Shown: positions 49,235 through 62,133 of the stretch, piece after piece
How positions within the stretch are numbered: position 1 is the stretch's first letter
How the letters are laid out: each line of letters begins with the position of its first letter
DNA from: Tamarix chinensis
Taxonomy: Eukaryota > Streptophyta > Magnoliopsida > Caryophyllales > Tamaricaceae
Direction: 5' to 3'
Assembly: GCA_030549775.1 (NCBI GenBank)
Contig: CM060177.1
Coordinates: 34,564,514-34,628,513 of the forward strand
DNA length: 64,000 nt
The notes under the pieces: model-generated
Database searches by the model: none
The model's input: the letters and a program-made list of their open reading frames with translations, nothing else
Told to the model about the DNA's origin: nothing
Translations under genes and position numbers: made by a program

Positions 49235-49377
49235 GATGAGTTTGTGGGCGTCTTTTCGTGGAGTGTTGAGGGCAGAGGCAGACACTATGGGGTCTGGGAG
49301 AAATGAAGCAGAAAACGCAGCCGACGAGGGACCGAGGGTATAGCTGTGACTAGCTGCCGCCGAATTGAAACAAGGAC
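49235..49377 (-). promoter_or_regulatory. PPR gene 5' flank left between ATG and hAT insertion
   Basis: About 143 bp of more GC-rich sequence, probably 5' UTR and core promoter. I see no convincing TATA box. The original more distal promoter continues beyond the inserted element at 50165. Confidence 0.5.
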
Positions 49378-50164
49378 ATAAAAACTAGGGACCGTGCAAA
49401 AAAATTGGAATCTTAAAAATTGATTCAATATCTAAAAAAATAAATTTAAAATTTTAAATATTCGATTCAATTTTTAAAAAGCGGAGAAGATATTCGATAA
49501 TTTGATTGGAGCAGATATTCGATCTGATTTTTTAATAGATAATCCGATTTGTAAAAAAATATCCGATTTTAAGAATAAGTCAGTTATATTTAGATATAAT
49601 TTAATTTATAATCTGATTTTTTTTTTCTGTCAATCTTCAAGTTTAGATTATTTTTTTTTACTATAGTACATAAGTCCAAAAATAATTTATTAAACTAAAG
49701 TCCAAAATAAATATCCACGCTCTACAAATAGTTAAATAGGTCACGGCCTACACACATGCAAGCACATAGACCAGAAAAAAAAAAAAAAACTCCTAAATAT
49801 TTTGAGCCTCTTAACTTAGATCGTTCTATGGTTCTAGAGCGTCATTATTCATAAATCTTGATCGCTAATTTTTGTAGATATGATTAATCATGTATTTTAT
49901 CTTTTTGTATGCAAGCTGAATAATTAAACAAGTGTTTATGCAGAATTTTTTTTTTTAGTTATAGATTATATATGTAAATTTAATAATTGGATATTTTTTT
50001 TTCAATAATCGGATATATCCGAAATCCGATCCGATATTTCGGATATCCGGTGTATTCGGATGCAGATTCGGATATAGAATATCAAATATTCGGTCGGATC
50101 GGATATCCAAAAAAAATATCCGTTCGAATACTGATATCTGATAATGCACACCCCTAATGAAAAC
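49378..50164. mobile_element. Non-autonomous hAT-like element with 8-bp target duplication
   Basis: The element is 49386-50156 (771 bp). Left end TAGGGACCGTGCAAAA and right end (reverse strand) TAGGGGTGTGCATTA form imperfect terminal inverted repeats of hAT style. Flanking bases are ATAAAAAC (49378-49385) and ATGAAAAC (50157-50164), an 8-bp duplication with one mismatch, the hAT length. The interior is rich in GGATAT/ATCCGAT motifs, typical of plant hAT-like miniature elements, and encodes nothing. The short minus-strand frame at 49955-50176 is not a gene. Confidence 0.85.
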
Positions 50165-51951
50165 CTCTTTTTTCAATGTGTTATTTGTGATTTAGCCAAG
50201 ACGGAATTTGCACAATCTTACGTTTCTTAGGAACTATAAATGGATGCCTCGTTGACGATAGACACGTGAGCAAGGAGAGCTCAATAGTCGCCGAATTCTT
50301 ATCCTTTATGATGTCCTGCTTCAAAGTGCTTGCCCTTGTTCATTTTTTCCCCATTCATTTTTTTTTTTGATAATTTATACTCAATACAAGGGAGAGAACC
50401 CAAAGCATTAAAGATCTTTGTCCCTAAGTCACACCGAATATATAAACTCAAGAAATGATGAGTACGGTAGAACAGACCCATTTGAACCCGCAGAACTCCA
50501 AAACAGATAAAATAAAAATCTACAGACAGACACAAAAATATGTCACCGTTCCTAAATCTTGCTTTTCTCCAATCATGATTACCATTGATTGTCAAAAAAA
50601 AAAAACACCCACACTATACACTCGATTAAATGGTAATTAAAGTAACCAATATTAGATTATCTAATGAATCAATACTGTCTCAACAGTATAATTGGGTGGT
50701 TTAGATCTTATGATACAATAGAAGATGAATTCTTATGTTTTTACTACCTTACAAGAAGAACGAAATCATTATATTGATGATAAAGATGACTAAGAGGGAT
50801 ATAAAATATAATAGACACCTCAGGAATCAAGGTCATATGATAAGGAATTACTTACTACTCTAACCCTCTTGTGTTAGTTAACTCTGTTTGTACATGATGG
50901 TTTCTTTGATACAACAACAAGGACCACATGATACAAGAGTATGATTGACAAATGAGAATATAGTTTATTTGATCATAGAACCTGTCACCATCAACTTATT
51001 TGAAGGAATGGATCAAACTAGCTAAAATGGGCATAACAAGGGTGTGATATACTTATGCTTGGATTAGGAGGGACTAGTATGTCATTATTGAAAATTAATT
51101 GATGTCTCATACAAGGCATATAGTTCTTCACACAACAATTAAGGGTTAGTTGGATTAGTGTCCTTCAATGTCATTGGTTGGTTTGTGTACTCAATGGATA
51201 AGAAGCATGTTAGATTAATGGGAAGTTTATCTTATAAGTGAGTTAGTTATCCTTAAGTGTGTTTCTGATATATTGATATGATATGTACTTTTTTTTATCT
51301 TAGTTTTTGGATTATCTTGTAAGAAGTTTAAACTTTAGAAGGTGAAACATAGTTATCAAAGACAATTATAAGGCACATTAGTTTCATATGATATGAAAAC
51401 AAGTTTAGTCTTCTTCTTCAACCTTTAAAACATTTTTTTGTGGGCTCTACCTTGTTTATGCTTTCTTAGTGAATCATAATCAAGCAATTCGTTACTTTAG
51501 TTCTTTGTGAGTTAACTTAGAGAGAGTATGTTTGAACCCAATACAAACATATCTCATAATTAGCCACAATCTTATGTCATTTGTATAAAATAAACAAAAC
51601 CCTAAACATTATGTCGTATCAACCCTAACCCTAATTGATCCTACCAACATTAATTATCATCATTGATCTTGGTTTTCTCTTTTAAAATGAAATATAATCA
51701 TATAGTTAGCAGTTTTTTCTATCCCAAACACACATTAGTTATGGTATTCTAGCTACTCTTAAACTATTCTAAACTCAATCTAAGCTTTAGAACATCATGT
51801 TTCATCTGACCTTTTCTTTAAGCACTCATTAAGAACTCATCAAGATCCAAGTAATTGAAGAGATCTTCATCCAATTAAGGAGGATAGGCCACATTCCACA
51901 CATAAGGGAGGATATTCATTCATGCCACATAGAATCATAGAAGGAGGAGAC
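50165..51951. other. No gene recognised
   Basis: The left part is the former distal upstream region of the PPR gene. The remainder is AT-rich, with a few CCCTAA motifs near 51599-51640. No coding signal is supported; the right part may be leader sequence of the following gypsy fragment. Confidence 0.5.
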
Positions 51952-53341
51952 ATGTTCAAGGTATTGATGGAACATTTGAAACAATTAACCGATCAAATAG
52001 TTGAAAAACATAATGCTACTCAAGAAACTTAAACACAACTATCTAAGGTGCAAGAGGATCTTTCTCACCACATAGATACACAAAAGGATAAAATAGGAGG
52101 AGTGGTTTGAAAAAAAGCACAAAATAATAAAGGAGGGCATGCACAACACGATCGAATGGAGGAGGATAAAAAAGAGAGTGTTAGCAACAATTAGCGGCAA
52201 ATATGATAATAGGGGAAAAGGGTCTTAGATTTTTTCATCCTCATTTTGAGGGCAATATGGAATTTGATGTATGTATAAAGGAATAAAAAATTATCGAGGA
52301 AATCTTTGATTATGAGGAGGTTGATGATGAAAAGAGATGTAATCTTACAACTTTGAAACTCAAAATGTTGCAATGACTTGGTATGGAAACCTTAAGAGGG
52401 CACATGAGAGAAAATGTAAAAATAATATTAGATCATGGGAGAAGTTGAAAGAGCATCTTAAGATGAAATTTGTGCCTAGGGAGTTTGAAGAAGATAACTA
52501 CATCAACATAACTACATTTAAGCATGTATGTTTGAGTGTGGAGGGGTTTGTTATAAAATTTGAGATGTTGACCTTGATTTATGATGTTTAATAGAAGAAG
52601 GAACAAAGGGATGCAAGGTTAATTGGTGGTCTCAACTTGAATATAAGGGAGGAGTTGGAAGTTTCCATATATGATACTGTTGAAGATTTAGTGAAACTGT
52701 CTCTAAATCTGAGAACCAACTTAAGTATGCTAAGGTGACATTAAAACCATCATCCTCATGAAATTTAAAGCATCAATCAAATGCAAGCTTTAATATCAAT
52801 AAAAATAAGGAAAAATCTCAACTGGAAAAGGGAAAAGATAAGTTAATTGAGAGTTTAAATGAATAATGCTACAATTATAGAGATTGTGGACATTTTACCA
52901 GATACTATCCAAATCAAAAGGCCTTAACTTTGAGTGAAATGTTGAATATGGAGCCTTGTAGTGATGATGATATTAGGGTGGAGAATGAGGAGAATAATAG
53001 AGTTATGAGTGCAAAAAAAAGAAGAAGGATAAGAGTGTTGTATCATATAAAAAATTTTGCAAGTGCATTCATGATCTTCTTCTACTCAAAAGAATAAAAT
53101 TTTCAAGACCAGATGCAAGGTGGAAGATAAAATTTGCAATATTATAGTTGATATTGGATTATAAATAAATTTGTTTAACAAAAATATGGTGAAGAAGATT
53201 GGATTGAAGACTATAAATCATCTAAGACCATACTTTTCATAATGGCTCAACAAGGATAATGGTGTAAGGGTTTCTAAGCAAGTTCTTATTTCTTTTAAGA
53301 CTAGTAATTATATTAATGATGTTTATGTGATATATTACTAA
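51952..53341 (+). pseudogene. Gypsy C gag-protease fragment (same family as gypsy A)
   Basis: The start is ATG 51952 (MFKVLMEHLKQLTDQIVEKH). A capsid-like segment FFHPHFEGNMEFDVCIKE lies near 52220-52280, and an open stretch at 52373-52591 reads WEKLKEHLKMKFVPREFEED. The zinc knuckle at 52867-52908 reads CYNYRDCGHFTRYY followed by PNQKA, so two of the Cys ligands are Tyr. The protease region follows with VDIG near 53150 and KKIGLKTINHLRPYFS, then WLNKDNGVRVSKQVLISF, matching gypsy A at 22560-22720. It stops before RT. No LTR was found next to it. Confidence 0.78.
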
Positions 53342-53943
53342 TGAATTAATGCCATTTCTTATTGGGGAAGGTGTATTAATATGATAGATAATTTTCACAT
53401 AATGGAATCATGAATGAGTATATGATGTGAAAAGGGAAGGAAAAATTCAAGTTGAACCCTATTATTGATATTAAGGCCAAATCAAATAGGGATAGGGGGA
53501 TTTATATAATGCTTCATTTTTAATAAACCTTAATATCAATCCTAATTATAAACTTGATATATTATACGTATTTATTCATAGAAATTACTACAGGATCTTT
53601 TGTGTGGAATATGTTATTATGTGTAGTAATATGAGAAAATAAGTTATAAATTAATTAGATTAAAATATAGTATATAATAAAATTTATATATCGATGATTG
53701 ATATATTGTTCATCCATTCAAAGGGTTAGCCTAAGGGATATAACTATCTATTAGGGGTGACCAAAGCTGTTAAAAAATTTATATACCGATATTTGACTGA
53801 TTGGAAACTACATGTTTTGTTATGTTTCTCTTGGACCTTTTGTGTTGATTCTTCCATATATTTACAACATTTTAATTATTATTTCAACCATGATTGAACT
53901 AATTTAATATGAAACAATATGATGGTACTTGAGAATTGCTTTT
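53342..53943. other. No gene recognised
   Basis: AT-rich sequence between the gypsy C fragment and a minus-strand LTR. The expected RT of gypsy C is absent. Confidence 0.5.
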
Positions 53944-56070
53944 TGTAACATCTCCAAATTTACTATTGAAAAATATCTTTTTAAGCGGAAGCATAAAATC
54001 AAATATTTAGGTGTTACCATTGTAATTGACATAAATATCGCTTACCACACCATCCTTATGTCAATCACAAAGAAAAATGATTAGAAAGTTTAAAACATGA
54101 TTGGAAAGAGACCAGACAACATTTAATAAGATCAAATAAGTGTTTGGAGATCAATTACGATTACAATATCAAAATACAACAAAAAGGGATCACATGAAAC
54201 TAAGAGTCCACAAAGGTATCTAGGTAAAACTATCATCTGGATAACATAACTCTATGCCCCAACCTAATATAAATGAATCACTCCTCCATATACATCACAT
54301 CAAAAGCTGTAAAATCATCCACCTGTTCCTTATCAACGTGCACACAAGTATCTAGGTAGTCTACTCGTTGGATTGAGCAGCACCCATGAAACAGATGATT
54401 AGTACGCTACGTACTGAGTAAGGTAACGGTACAATTAACCAGGGTTAAACATAATTCAAGAAATCCCATAAGCAATCCATACATCCCCAAATAGAAGAAA
54501 GTCATATAACTAATGATTCTAAGTCTTTCCTTAGATATACCTTATTTTAAATCTTTTATTTACGGTGAGTTCAAGGACCCCCACTATTCTTAAACTAGTG
54601 GAATGGTCTTAAACACATCTCGGAGACAACACACTTGAGCCAACATTATTATCCCATGGAATGGAGCCAACAACTCTCAAAGTAGAATACTCTTAAGCCA
54701 CTATTGATTAAACCGGTGAAATAGTCTGAAGTACCTCTTGGGGACAACATACCTGAGCTACTATTATTATCAAGTGGAACAAACTCAATACCTTAGTCCT
54801 GACTTATGTAGTCTTTTACTTTAAATGATTAGTATATTTCCATTTATACTTTAACTCTTAAGTGTATTTTAATTCACATTGAGTATAGGGCCCAATTATT
54901 CTTAATCTAGTGGAAAGGACTGAAGCACCTCTCGGGGACCCGAACTACTATTATTATTTGGTGGAATGGAGCCATATAAATACCTCGGCCCAACTTAAGT
55001 GATCTTTCACTTTACATGATGATTATCTTATTCAGAGATGATTGCATGTTATCATACCAAACTCATGACATAAAAAATTACATATAAGTATAACCATGTA
55101 ATTATCCTCAAATGACCAAACTACCCTTAGGGTAATTAAGATAATTGTATTATCCCAAAACCTTATAAAACCCCAAACATATACATTTTTAATTATTATC
55201 TGAAGTGCATATCTTTAGTTTTCTATCGGTATTCTATATCTAATATTATACCCAAACATGTACTTATATAAGTACATTATTCTCAAGATTATCATTCTAT
55301 AGCATTTCCATAATTAAATTATTTAATATAACATACTCAACACAAAAGCATATACAAAGAAACAAGTATCATATAAATCCCTAACTACGACATGTATCTT
55401 TACTAACAAGGACACTGAGCTATATGTACATCAATCCTATACCTCCTCCGAGATCACCGGAAATTTACCTATTAAAACAAGATAGAATATGATTAGGATT
55501 AGAGGTTAAAATTTTAAATGGAGATTATGGTAGAGAAGGGTAAAAATAGAATTTACCAAAGTTGAATGAAAACTTGAATTTGTATGGTAATGTAGAAGAA
55601 TGTGTGGTGGAGTTATGGTAGTTTTGGTGGTGTTTGGATAAGATTTAGGGTGAAAATAGGGTTGCACAGCTATAAAGGGAAGTTACATAGCCAAATGGTG
55701 CAGTAGTTGCACGGTTGTACAGTAACAGTGTACAACAGGTTGAAGGAAGAGAAGAAGCATGGTCAGGTGGTGTAGAAATTGCACGGCTGTACAACATTGG
55801 CTGAGATAAAAAAAGATACACGGCCAAACAATGTAGGAGTTGCGTGGCTGTACAGTAGGGTATCTGAGCATTTGTATGGCCGTGCACTCTAAAATTCTAA
55901 AACAATCGAGGGAGAAGGGAAGGGAAAAGAGGTGGCAGTAGGCGGCGATGGCCGGCGACGGTGAGGGGGATGGTTAGGGAAACCTTAGTGGTTGGTCTAT
56001 CGGCCAAAGGGTGGCTAGTGGTGGCTTGGGTAGTGCCCTGTGGTAGATTGGATGTTTCGAAAACAAGACA
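53944..56070 (-). repeat. Probable gypsy solo LTR (minus strand)
   Basis: The inner end is TGTAACATCTCC at 53944 (minus: GGAGATGTTACA), the form of LTR ends in this group. Segments such as CGCTACGTACTGAGTAAGG near 54407 and repeated TAGTGGAATGG...CACCTCTCGGGGAC and TTCACTTTACATGATGATTATC blocks resemble the large gypsy LTRs nearby in reverse. No PBS lies left of 53944, so a solo LTR is favoured. The right end is uncertain (about 56070-56090). Confidence 0.55.
55685..55857. repeat. Three degenerate copies of a 40-bp motif within the LTR
   Basis: 55685-55724, 55757-55796 and 55816-55857 share a core of the type GCC-AA--ATG--AG-AGTTGC-CGG-TGTACAG. Spacing is about 72 and 59 bp. Confidence 0.75.
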
Positions 56071-56096
56071 CTAAAACTTATAATGGAAGATGAGAG

Positions 56097-57017
56097 TGTG
56101 ATAGGGTCCGTTAGAGTTGGCCTCCAAGAGTTGGGGATTGACATTAACCTTTCTTTAGATTATAGTGACATATAGTCACTTAGTTTATTTATTTGGCTAA
56201 TAGCCAGTAAGGCTCCATGTCTACTCTATTAGAATATTTGGACCTCTTAGGAGGTGTGAATACTTAAGGACTGGATGATCGAGGTTGGATTTTGGCCTTT
56301 GGTGCTAGGACCATTGGGATTACCTAGGAGGTGAATCTCTTATTGTTAGTTTTGGTTATTCTTAGATTTCTTTAGACGTATTTGCTAGGTGAGCGCCTAG
56401 TTAGGTTTTCCCATTCAATAGATAAAATTAGGTTGTGTATTTATGTGTTACTAATAAAAAAAATATTTATAAATGGTGAATTAATAATGAACTTATCATT
56501 TTGACTCATATGTCGTTGTGTTACACTATTGGTTATGATCTTTTCCTTTTAAATAATAGGTTACTTAACTCTTCCCCTAGCTAACTTATTACTATTTTAA
56601 ATAGGGATGTGATGATCCATGGTGCACATGGTTAATAAATAGTCTTATGCAGGTAGATGATGACTATATTTGATGATAGATGCATACTAACGGGACATGT
56701 TAGGAGAGTAATTGGCTTTTAGAGTTTTTTCTTTTGATGGTGTTTCAACTTCAAAAAGTTTTAAATGTAGACGAGTTATCTAATTTTATGATATATCATT
56801 AGGTACATTTGACGTTGTTATTTAACTTTATTATGGTGTCCTATTATATTAATAATGAAGTGGATTTTTTTTTAATTTTATGTTTTAGTAATATAATCTA
56901 ATGTAAGTAGAATAATGGTGTCTTCTTGTACTAGATGTGGTGGTAATGCCCTCATTTATTTCCAGCTTCCACATTATTTTTTTTATCATATTGTGTGTTG
57001 AAAATGGGGGTGCTACA
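56097..57017 (+). repeat. Gypsy D 5' LTR
   Basis: The end is firm: GGGGGTGCTACA at 57017, then the PBS. The start at TGTGATAGGGTCCG is proposed from similarity with 42744-44130 and remains approximate. Confidence 0.6.
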
Positions 57018-57020
57018 AAG

Positions 57021-57032
57021 TGGTATTAAAGA
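57021..57032 (+). promoter_or_regulatory. Gypsy D primer binding site
   Basis: TGGTATTAAAGA matches the initiator tRNA-Met complement at 9 of 12 positions, three bases after the LTR end. Confidence 0.8.
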
Positions 57033-57539
57033 TAGTTTTTCTAATGCTACATTCAATATATTTTCTAAGTAATTTTTCACCATAAGTTTTATAGTCAAGT
57101 TGGAATTTTTAAAGGCTCTGGTTTAAAAACTCGGAAAACCATTTAGTGAGGAATTGGTGTAGGGATTTGGAATACACGTGTTGTTCTTGATTTGTGATAA
57201 TGTGCATAATAATTGTTGCAATGCTATAATGTGCCTTACTAAAAGTTTCATACCTTATCAAATTTCTATTTTGTGGTAGAATTTTTAGATTAAATAAGTT
57301 GTCCTGTTAGACTATGAGTTGGATTCTAGGTATTAAAGTTACTATGCTTTGGTGTTGTAGCTCAATATGGCTCATCACACATGATTCTCTTAATTTAATG
57401 AGATTTTTCTTATGATGGCCCAAACTTAACAACAGATGTAGTCCTAGTAGGTCTAGCAGGCTTAGTAAGCCCAGCAGGCTCAACAAGCCCAAGTTCGCTC
57501 CTAGGAGGCAAGGTAAGGAGTAGATTGACTTCATAAGGT

Positions 57540-58800
57540 GGCATCATATCCTCCACTAGTTTATGAGGGTTAAGAGGATCTAAAAGTTCTAGAGGGGCAA
57601 ATCAGAGAATTTGATAAGCTCTTTCGAGTCATTCAATATCCACCAAAGAAGAGAGTGAAGATTGCAATCTATCCCTTTAAGGATAAAGCTAATGATTGGT
57701 AGTAGACATAACTGGTCATGAATGGGGATGAGTTGACATAGGGTTAGTTTAGGGAGTAGTTCTATCTCGAGCATCTCAAGTTGGAGTAGTATGATGAGTT
57801 TATTCACTTGAAGTAGGGGAGCATGACTATGCAAGAGTACTACACTCGCTTTAATGAGCCAGTATGATTTACACTAGACATAGTAGCTAGTGAGTGAGCC
57901 AAGGCTCATAGGTTCTTTAAGGGTCACCATTATAGCATCCAAGCTCTTTTTTTAGGGATACCCGCACCAGATCTAAGATTAGCTTATGAGAGGGCTTGCA
58001 CCATTACTACTATTTAGAAGGAAAGGAATGAAATTCTAGGTTGCAAAAGAAAGATTGAAGGTGACCATCATTTAATTAGTAGGGAAAAGAGTTAAATTAA
58101 GGGTAAGGATCAAAGGAGTGGACTGCAAATGAGTCAACATAGTGGTCATCAATTCTACAAGAGATGTGGTGGAGACTACCCTAGATGAGATTGGACGTAG
58201 ATCTTATGAGTGTCAAGTAGGTGGAGGAAATGTTTCTTAGAGGGGTCAAGGTATACATTTTGATGGAGCTTCAAGTCAGCAGCATCAGCACTATCAGTAG
58301 CCATCTCAATAGAGCCAGATGGTCCAAAGGACACCAGGAAGAATAAGAAGAAAACATACTAAGAGTAGGGTTGAGCATCCTTACCCTAACTATCAACAGT
58401 AGGGAGTGGGAGGACAGAGTGGGAGACGCTTCAATGTCATTAGTCAAACATAGGCTTAGCATTTGTAATATGTGATGACTGGTATATTCACTATCCTTTT
58501 TATTATTGTGTATACATTATTTGGCTTTAGAGAATCACATTCCTTCATATCTTTTGATTGTGTGAGTAACATCCAGTTGATGAGTTTTGATTGCATATCT
58601 TCTTCCATGTCTTACCCTTTAATGATTTTTTGTATTGTTCTAAGTTGTATCCTAGAGTACCCATATCATTTCTGGTACCAAACTTGTAGTAAACCTTATA
58701 AACTCAACTTGGGTGAGTTTGATATCATATTGGGGATGGATTGATTGGGGAAGTATAAAGCACGATTAGGTTCTGCACAATATAAGGTGACATTGAGGGG
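57540..58800 (+). pseudogene. Gypsy D gag, zinc-knuckle relic and protease
   Basis: The gag core is readable across stops: REFDKLFRVIQYPPKKRVKI, YPFKDKANDWW, FREQFYLEHLKLEQYDEF and HLKQGSMTMQEYYTRFNEP at about 57590-57860. A zinc-knuckle relic QFYKRCGGDYPR lies near 58150, with a Cys replaced. The protease is represented by ESHSFISFDCV (the SGATHSFIS motif without its catalytic Asp) near 58520, and by GEFDIILGMD at about 58714-58743, where the following Trp is TGA, then GKYKARL. A clear gypsy gag-PR set with many TAG and TGA stops at expected Trp and Gln codons; not functional. Confidence 0.85.
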
Positions 58801-58899
58801 ATCTAAAAGGGTTCAAGTATCGTATCAAAGTGGCAGGATAAAGCCCACAAATCGTATTATGTCTCCTATGAGATTAGGGTCACTAGTGAATAAGGGGTA

Positions 58900-60300
58900 T
58901 CCACTATACGCATGCATCGTTTGTGATCTGAACACCGATGTTTTAGCAATGGAGAGTATCCCAATTGTTAAAGAGTTCTTAAATGTATTCCCTATGGAAA
59001 TACTGGTGTTACCTCTAAATAGGGAGGTGAAATTTAATATTCAGTTAGCACCAAAAGCATAGGACATTTCCCAAGGCACCCTACCGAATAGCCTTGATAG
59101 AGATGAAGGATTTGAAGAATCACCTAGAAGAGTTGCTAGAGAAAGGGTATATCTATCCTAGTGTCTCACCTTGGGGAGTGCTAGTGTTATTTGTCAAGAA
59201 GAAGGATGGGAGTATGAGATTATATATTGATTATCAAGGATTGAATCAGGTGACTATTAAGAACAAGTACCTGTTATCTCACATAGAGTATTTATTTGTT
59301 CAATTGAATGGGGATGGAGTATTCTCAAAGGCAGATTTACAATCAGGGTATCATCAGTTGAATATTATAGAGTGAGATATTTCTAAAACGGATTTTAGGT
59401 AGTGCTATGGCCATTATGAGTTTATTGTGATGCCCTTTGGGCTCACTAATGCTCAAGTAGTATTCATGGACTTGACAATCATGATTTTCAGACAATATCT
59501 AGATAGATTTGTAGTGGTATTTATTGTTGACATCTTAGTTCATTCAAGGAATGAGGATAAGAATGCAAAGCATCTAAGGGTGGTTCTAACACTTTTGAGA
59601 GAACATCAGCAGTGTACCAAACTCTCAAAGTGTGAGTTTTAGATGAGGAAATTAGCCTTCTTAGGCCATGTGATATCTAAGGAGGGTGTGTCTATTGATT
59701 CCTTGAAAGTATAGGTATTCATGGAGTGGCCTACTCCTACAAACGTGTCAAAGGTTTAAAGTTTCTGAGGGTTGGCATATTATTATAAAAGATTTGTTCA
59801 GGATTTTTCCAATATTACCAAACCTCTAATAATCTTGTTAAGGAATATCACACGGTTTCTATAGGATGCCCAGTGTGAGACAACTTTTCAAGAGCTAAAG
59901 AAAAGGTTAACCACTACTCTAGTTTTAACACTTCCTATAGGAATTGAGGGATTCGAGGTGTATAGTGATGCTTCTAAGAAGGGACTTAGATGTGTGTAAA
60001 TGTAAAATGGGAAGGTGGTAGCTTATGCTTCGTGATACCTAAAGCTGTATGAAGAGAACTACCCTACTCACAACTTAGAGCTATCAATAGTTGTATTTGC
60101 TTTAAAAATCTAGAGGTATTATCTATATGTAGTGCAGTGTAAGTTTTACACAGACCACAAAAGTTTGAAGTATATATTTACAAAGGAGTTGAACATGAGA
60201 CAAAGAAGGTGGTTGGATCTTGTAAAAGATTATAACTTGGAGTTGACTTACTATAAGGGTAAGGCTAATTGGTGGTAGATGCACTTAGCCAAAAGTCATC
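58900..60300 (+). pseudogene. Gypsy D reverse transcriptase and RNase H
   Basis: The pre-RT segment is VKEFLNVFPMEILVLP near 58965. RT blocks are open at 59094-59375 ([54 protein letters not shown]) and 59427-59642 ([31 protein letters not shown]). The YxDD motif reads FIVD, so the catalytic pair is lost. RNase H blocks: VYSDASKKGLRCV near 59960, KVVAYAS near 60015, [17 protein letters not shown] near 60140 and a KGKAN block near 60255. The remnant is inactive. Confidence 0.88.
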
Positions 60301-60579
60301 ACATTTGCTAAATGTCTTGGTGATATCAAACAGATTATATGAGGAGCTTCAAGAGATGGAGATTGAGTTGATTGTTGGTGGGAGCTTGTAAGTAAGGTTG
60401 AGTGCCCCTACCATTACTCCCGCTATTTTTGATGAGATCTGAGCTGGATGACTGAGGGATGTAAAACTAGAGAGGATTCAATGAAAGACACATGAGGAAA
60501 GTTAGAAGGTTTTCCATTCCATAAAGATGGCAGTATTCAATTTAGAGGATGATGGTGTGTTCCATAGAATTACGGAGAC

Positions 60580-61856
60580 TTGAAGAGGAGGATTATGGGG
60601 GAGGGGCACATAAGCCCTATTCAATGCATCCAGGTGGAGAAAAATTGTAAAAGGATTTGAAGAATATATTTTGGTGACTAAGGATGAAGCGAGAGGTGGA
60701 AGAGTTCATGGCTAACTAATTAACATGCCAAAAGGTTAAGATTGAGCATAAGTGACTGGCAGGGTTGACACAACCTTTGGAGGTACCTACTAGGAAGTGA
60801 AACTTAATATATATGGATTTTGTTGTGGGTCTTCCTAAGATCTATTGTGGCATGGATACAATATGTGTGGTAGTAGATAGGTTGATTAAGTTTGTAGTAT
60901 TCATTTAGATCAAGTTAACTTGGACCATGGATTAGATGGCTAAGGCATATGTGAAACATGTTGTGATATTACATGAAGTGCCTAAGGATATTGTGTCTAA
61001 TAGGGCATCAAGGTTCAGGTCTCATTTTTGGGGTAACTACAAGAGGCCTTTGGAACCAAGCTGAAGATGAGTACAACATTCCATCCAACGACAGATGGTC
61101 AAACAAAGATGACCATCCAAACCTTGGAGGACACGTTGCAGGCATGTGTGATGGAGTTTCAAGGGAGTTAGGTAGACAAGTTAGATCTAATAGAGTTATC
61201 CTACAATAATGGCTATCACATGAGCATTGGACACCTTTTGAGGCCTTATATAGGAGAAAGTGTAGGAGTCCATTTTGTTTGAGTGATATTAGTGAAGCGA
61301 CAGTTCTTGGTCTGTAGTTGATTGAATATAGTTTGAATCATATTACGATAATTCAGGAAAAGATGCAATCTTCCTATGATTATCAAAAGAGTTATGCAGA
61401 TTTGAGAAGGAGAGGTGATCACTTTTAGGCTGGAGATAAGGTGTTCCTTTGAGTTTCACCTAATAAGGGAGTGATGGTGTATGGGAGGAAAGGGAAGCTT
61501 AAATTGAGATTGAATAGGCCATACAAAATTTTGGAGCGAGTTGGAGAGGTTTCTTATCATTTAACACTACCAATGGGGTTTTCTAGAGTACAAAATATGT
61601 TCCATGTGTCATAGTTGCAGAGATATGTGCATGATCTATCACACTTTATTCAACTGAAGGTGATAAATCTAGATGGATCCCTCACATATAAGAAGTGAAT
61701 ATCTATGAAGATTCTAGACACCAAGACATGGGATATTAGATCAAGTTTGATCCCAATGGTGAAGGTCCTTTGGTTGAAGCACTAAGTAGAGGAGGCAACT
61801 TGCGAGACCCAGGAAGCCATGAGGCAACCATACCTTTACTTTTTTGAGTGGGTATG
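60580..61856 (+). pseudogene. Gypsy D integrase and C-terminal domain
   Basis: A zinc-binding relic ends in TCQKVKIEHK near 60720. The core reads YMDFVVGLPKIYCGMDTI near 60810, VVVDRLIKFVVFI and MAKAYVKHVVILHEVPKDIV to 60995, then SRFRSHFWGN. The C-terminal part begins near 61430 and includes VSPNKGVMVYGRKGKLKLR, YKILERVGEVSYHLTLPMGF and SRVQNMFHVS, then a VEEATCETQEAMRQPYLYFF end near 61790-61840 that belongs to the Tekay/Del-type C-terminus. Stops and frameshifts are scattered through it. Catalytic residues cannot all be confirmed. Confidence 0.85.
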
Positions 61857-62048
61857 TTATAGGGTTATGAGGCTTTAATATCTTGTTATTTTACTTATTT
61901 TTAATTTTTTTTATGCATTGATGTGAATAATGTGCTTATGCTACATGGGTTATATGGTCTTACAATATTGACATTATATTATTGGGTATATTATCTCTGA
62001 TGTGTTAAAATGATTGGTGGATTCTAACTTCGGAGACGAAGTTCATTC

Positions 62049-62063
62049 TTAAGGGCAAGAATA
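62049..62063 (+). promoter_or_regulatory. Gypsy D polypurine tract
   Basis: TTAAGGGCAAGAATA follows TTCGGAGACGAAGTTC, a wording usual just before the 3' LTR in chromovirus elements, and precedes TGTAATATATGG at 62064. Confidence 0.7.
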
Positions 62064-62083
62064 TGTAATATATGGTGATTTTA

Positions 62084-62133
<50 letters not shown>

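Larger units (their letters stand above)
56097..62063 (+). mobile_element. Ty3/gypsy element D (Tekay/Del-like)
   Basis: A 5' LTR, PBS, gag, protease, RT, RNase H and integrase run in gypsy order and end at a polypurine tract and 3' LTR start at 62064. The protein remnants are closest in this window to gypsy B (TCQKVKIE, the GDKV...VSPNKGV type C-terminus). All frames are broken. Confidence 0.82.

Noticed and set aside
49235..49285. Extension of the PPR protein by 17 residues to a GTG at 49285
   Set aside because: Plant nuclear genes start at ATG; the first in-frame ATG is at 49234 and opens directly with a presequence-like stretch.
53944..56143. Minus-strand LTR extending to 56143 (GGGGATTGACA)
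   Set aside because: The block GTTGGCCTCCAAG just before it is shared with the plus-strand LTR at 42772, so that segment belongs to the gypsy D 5' LTR.
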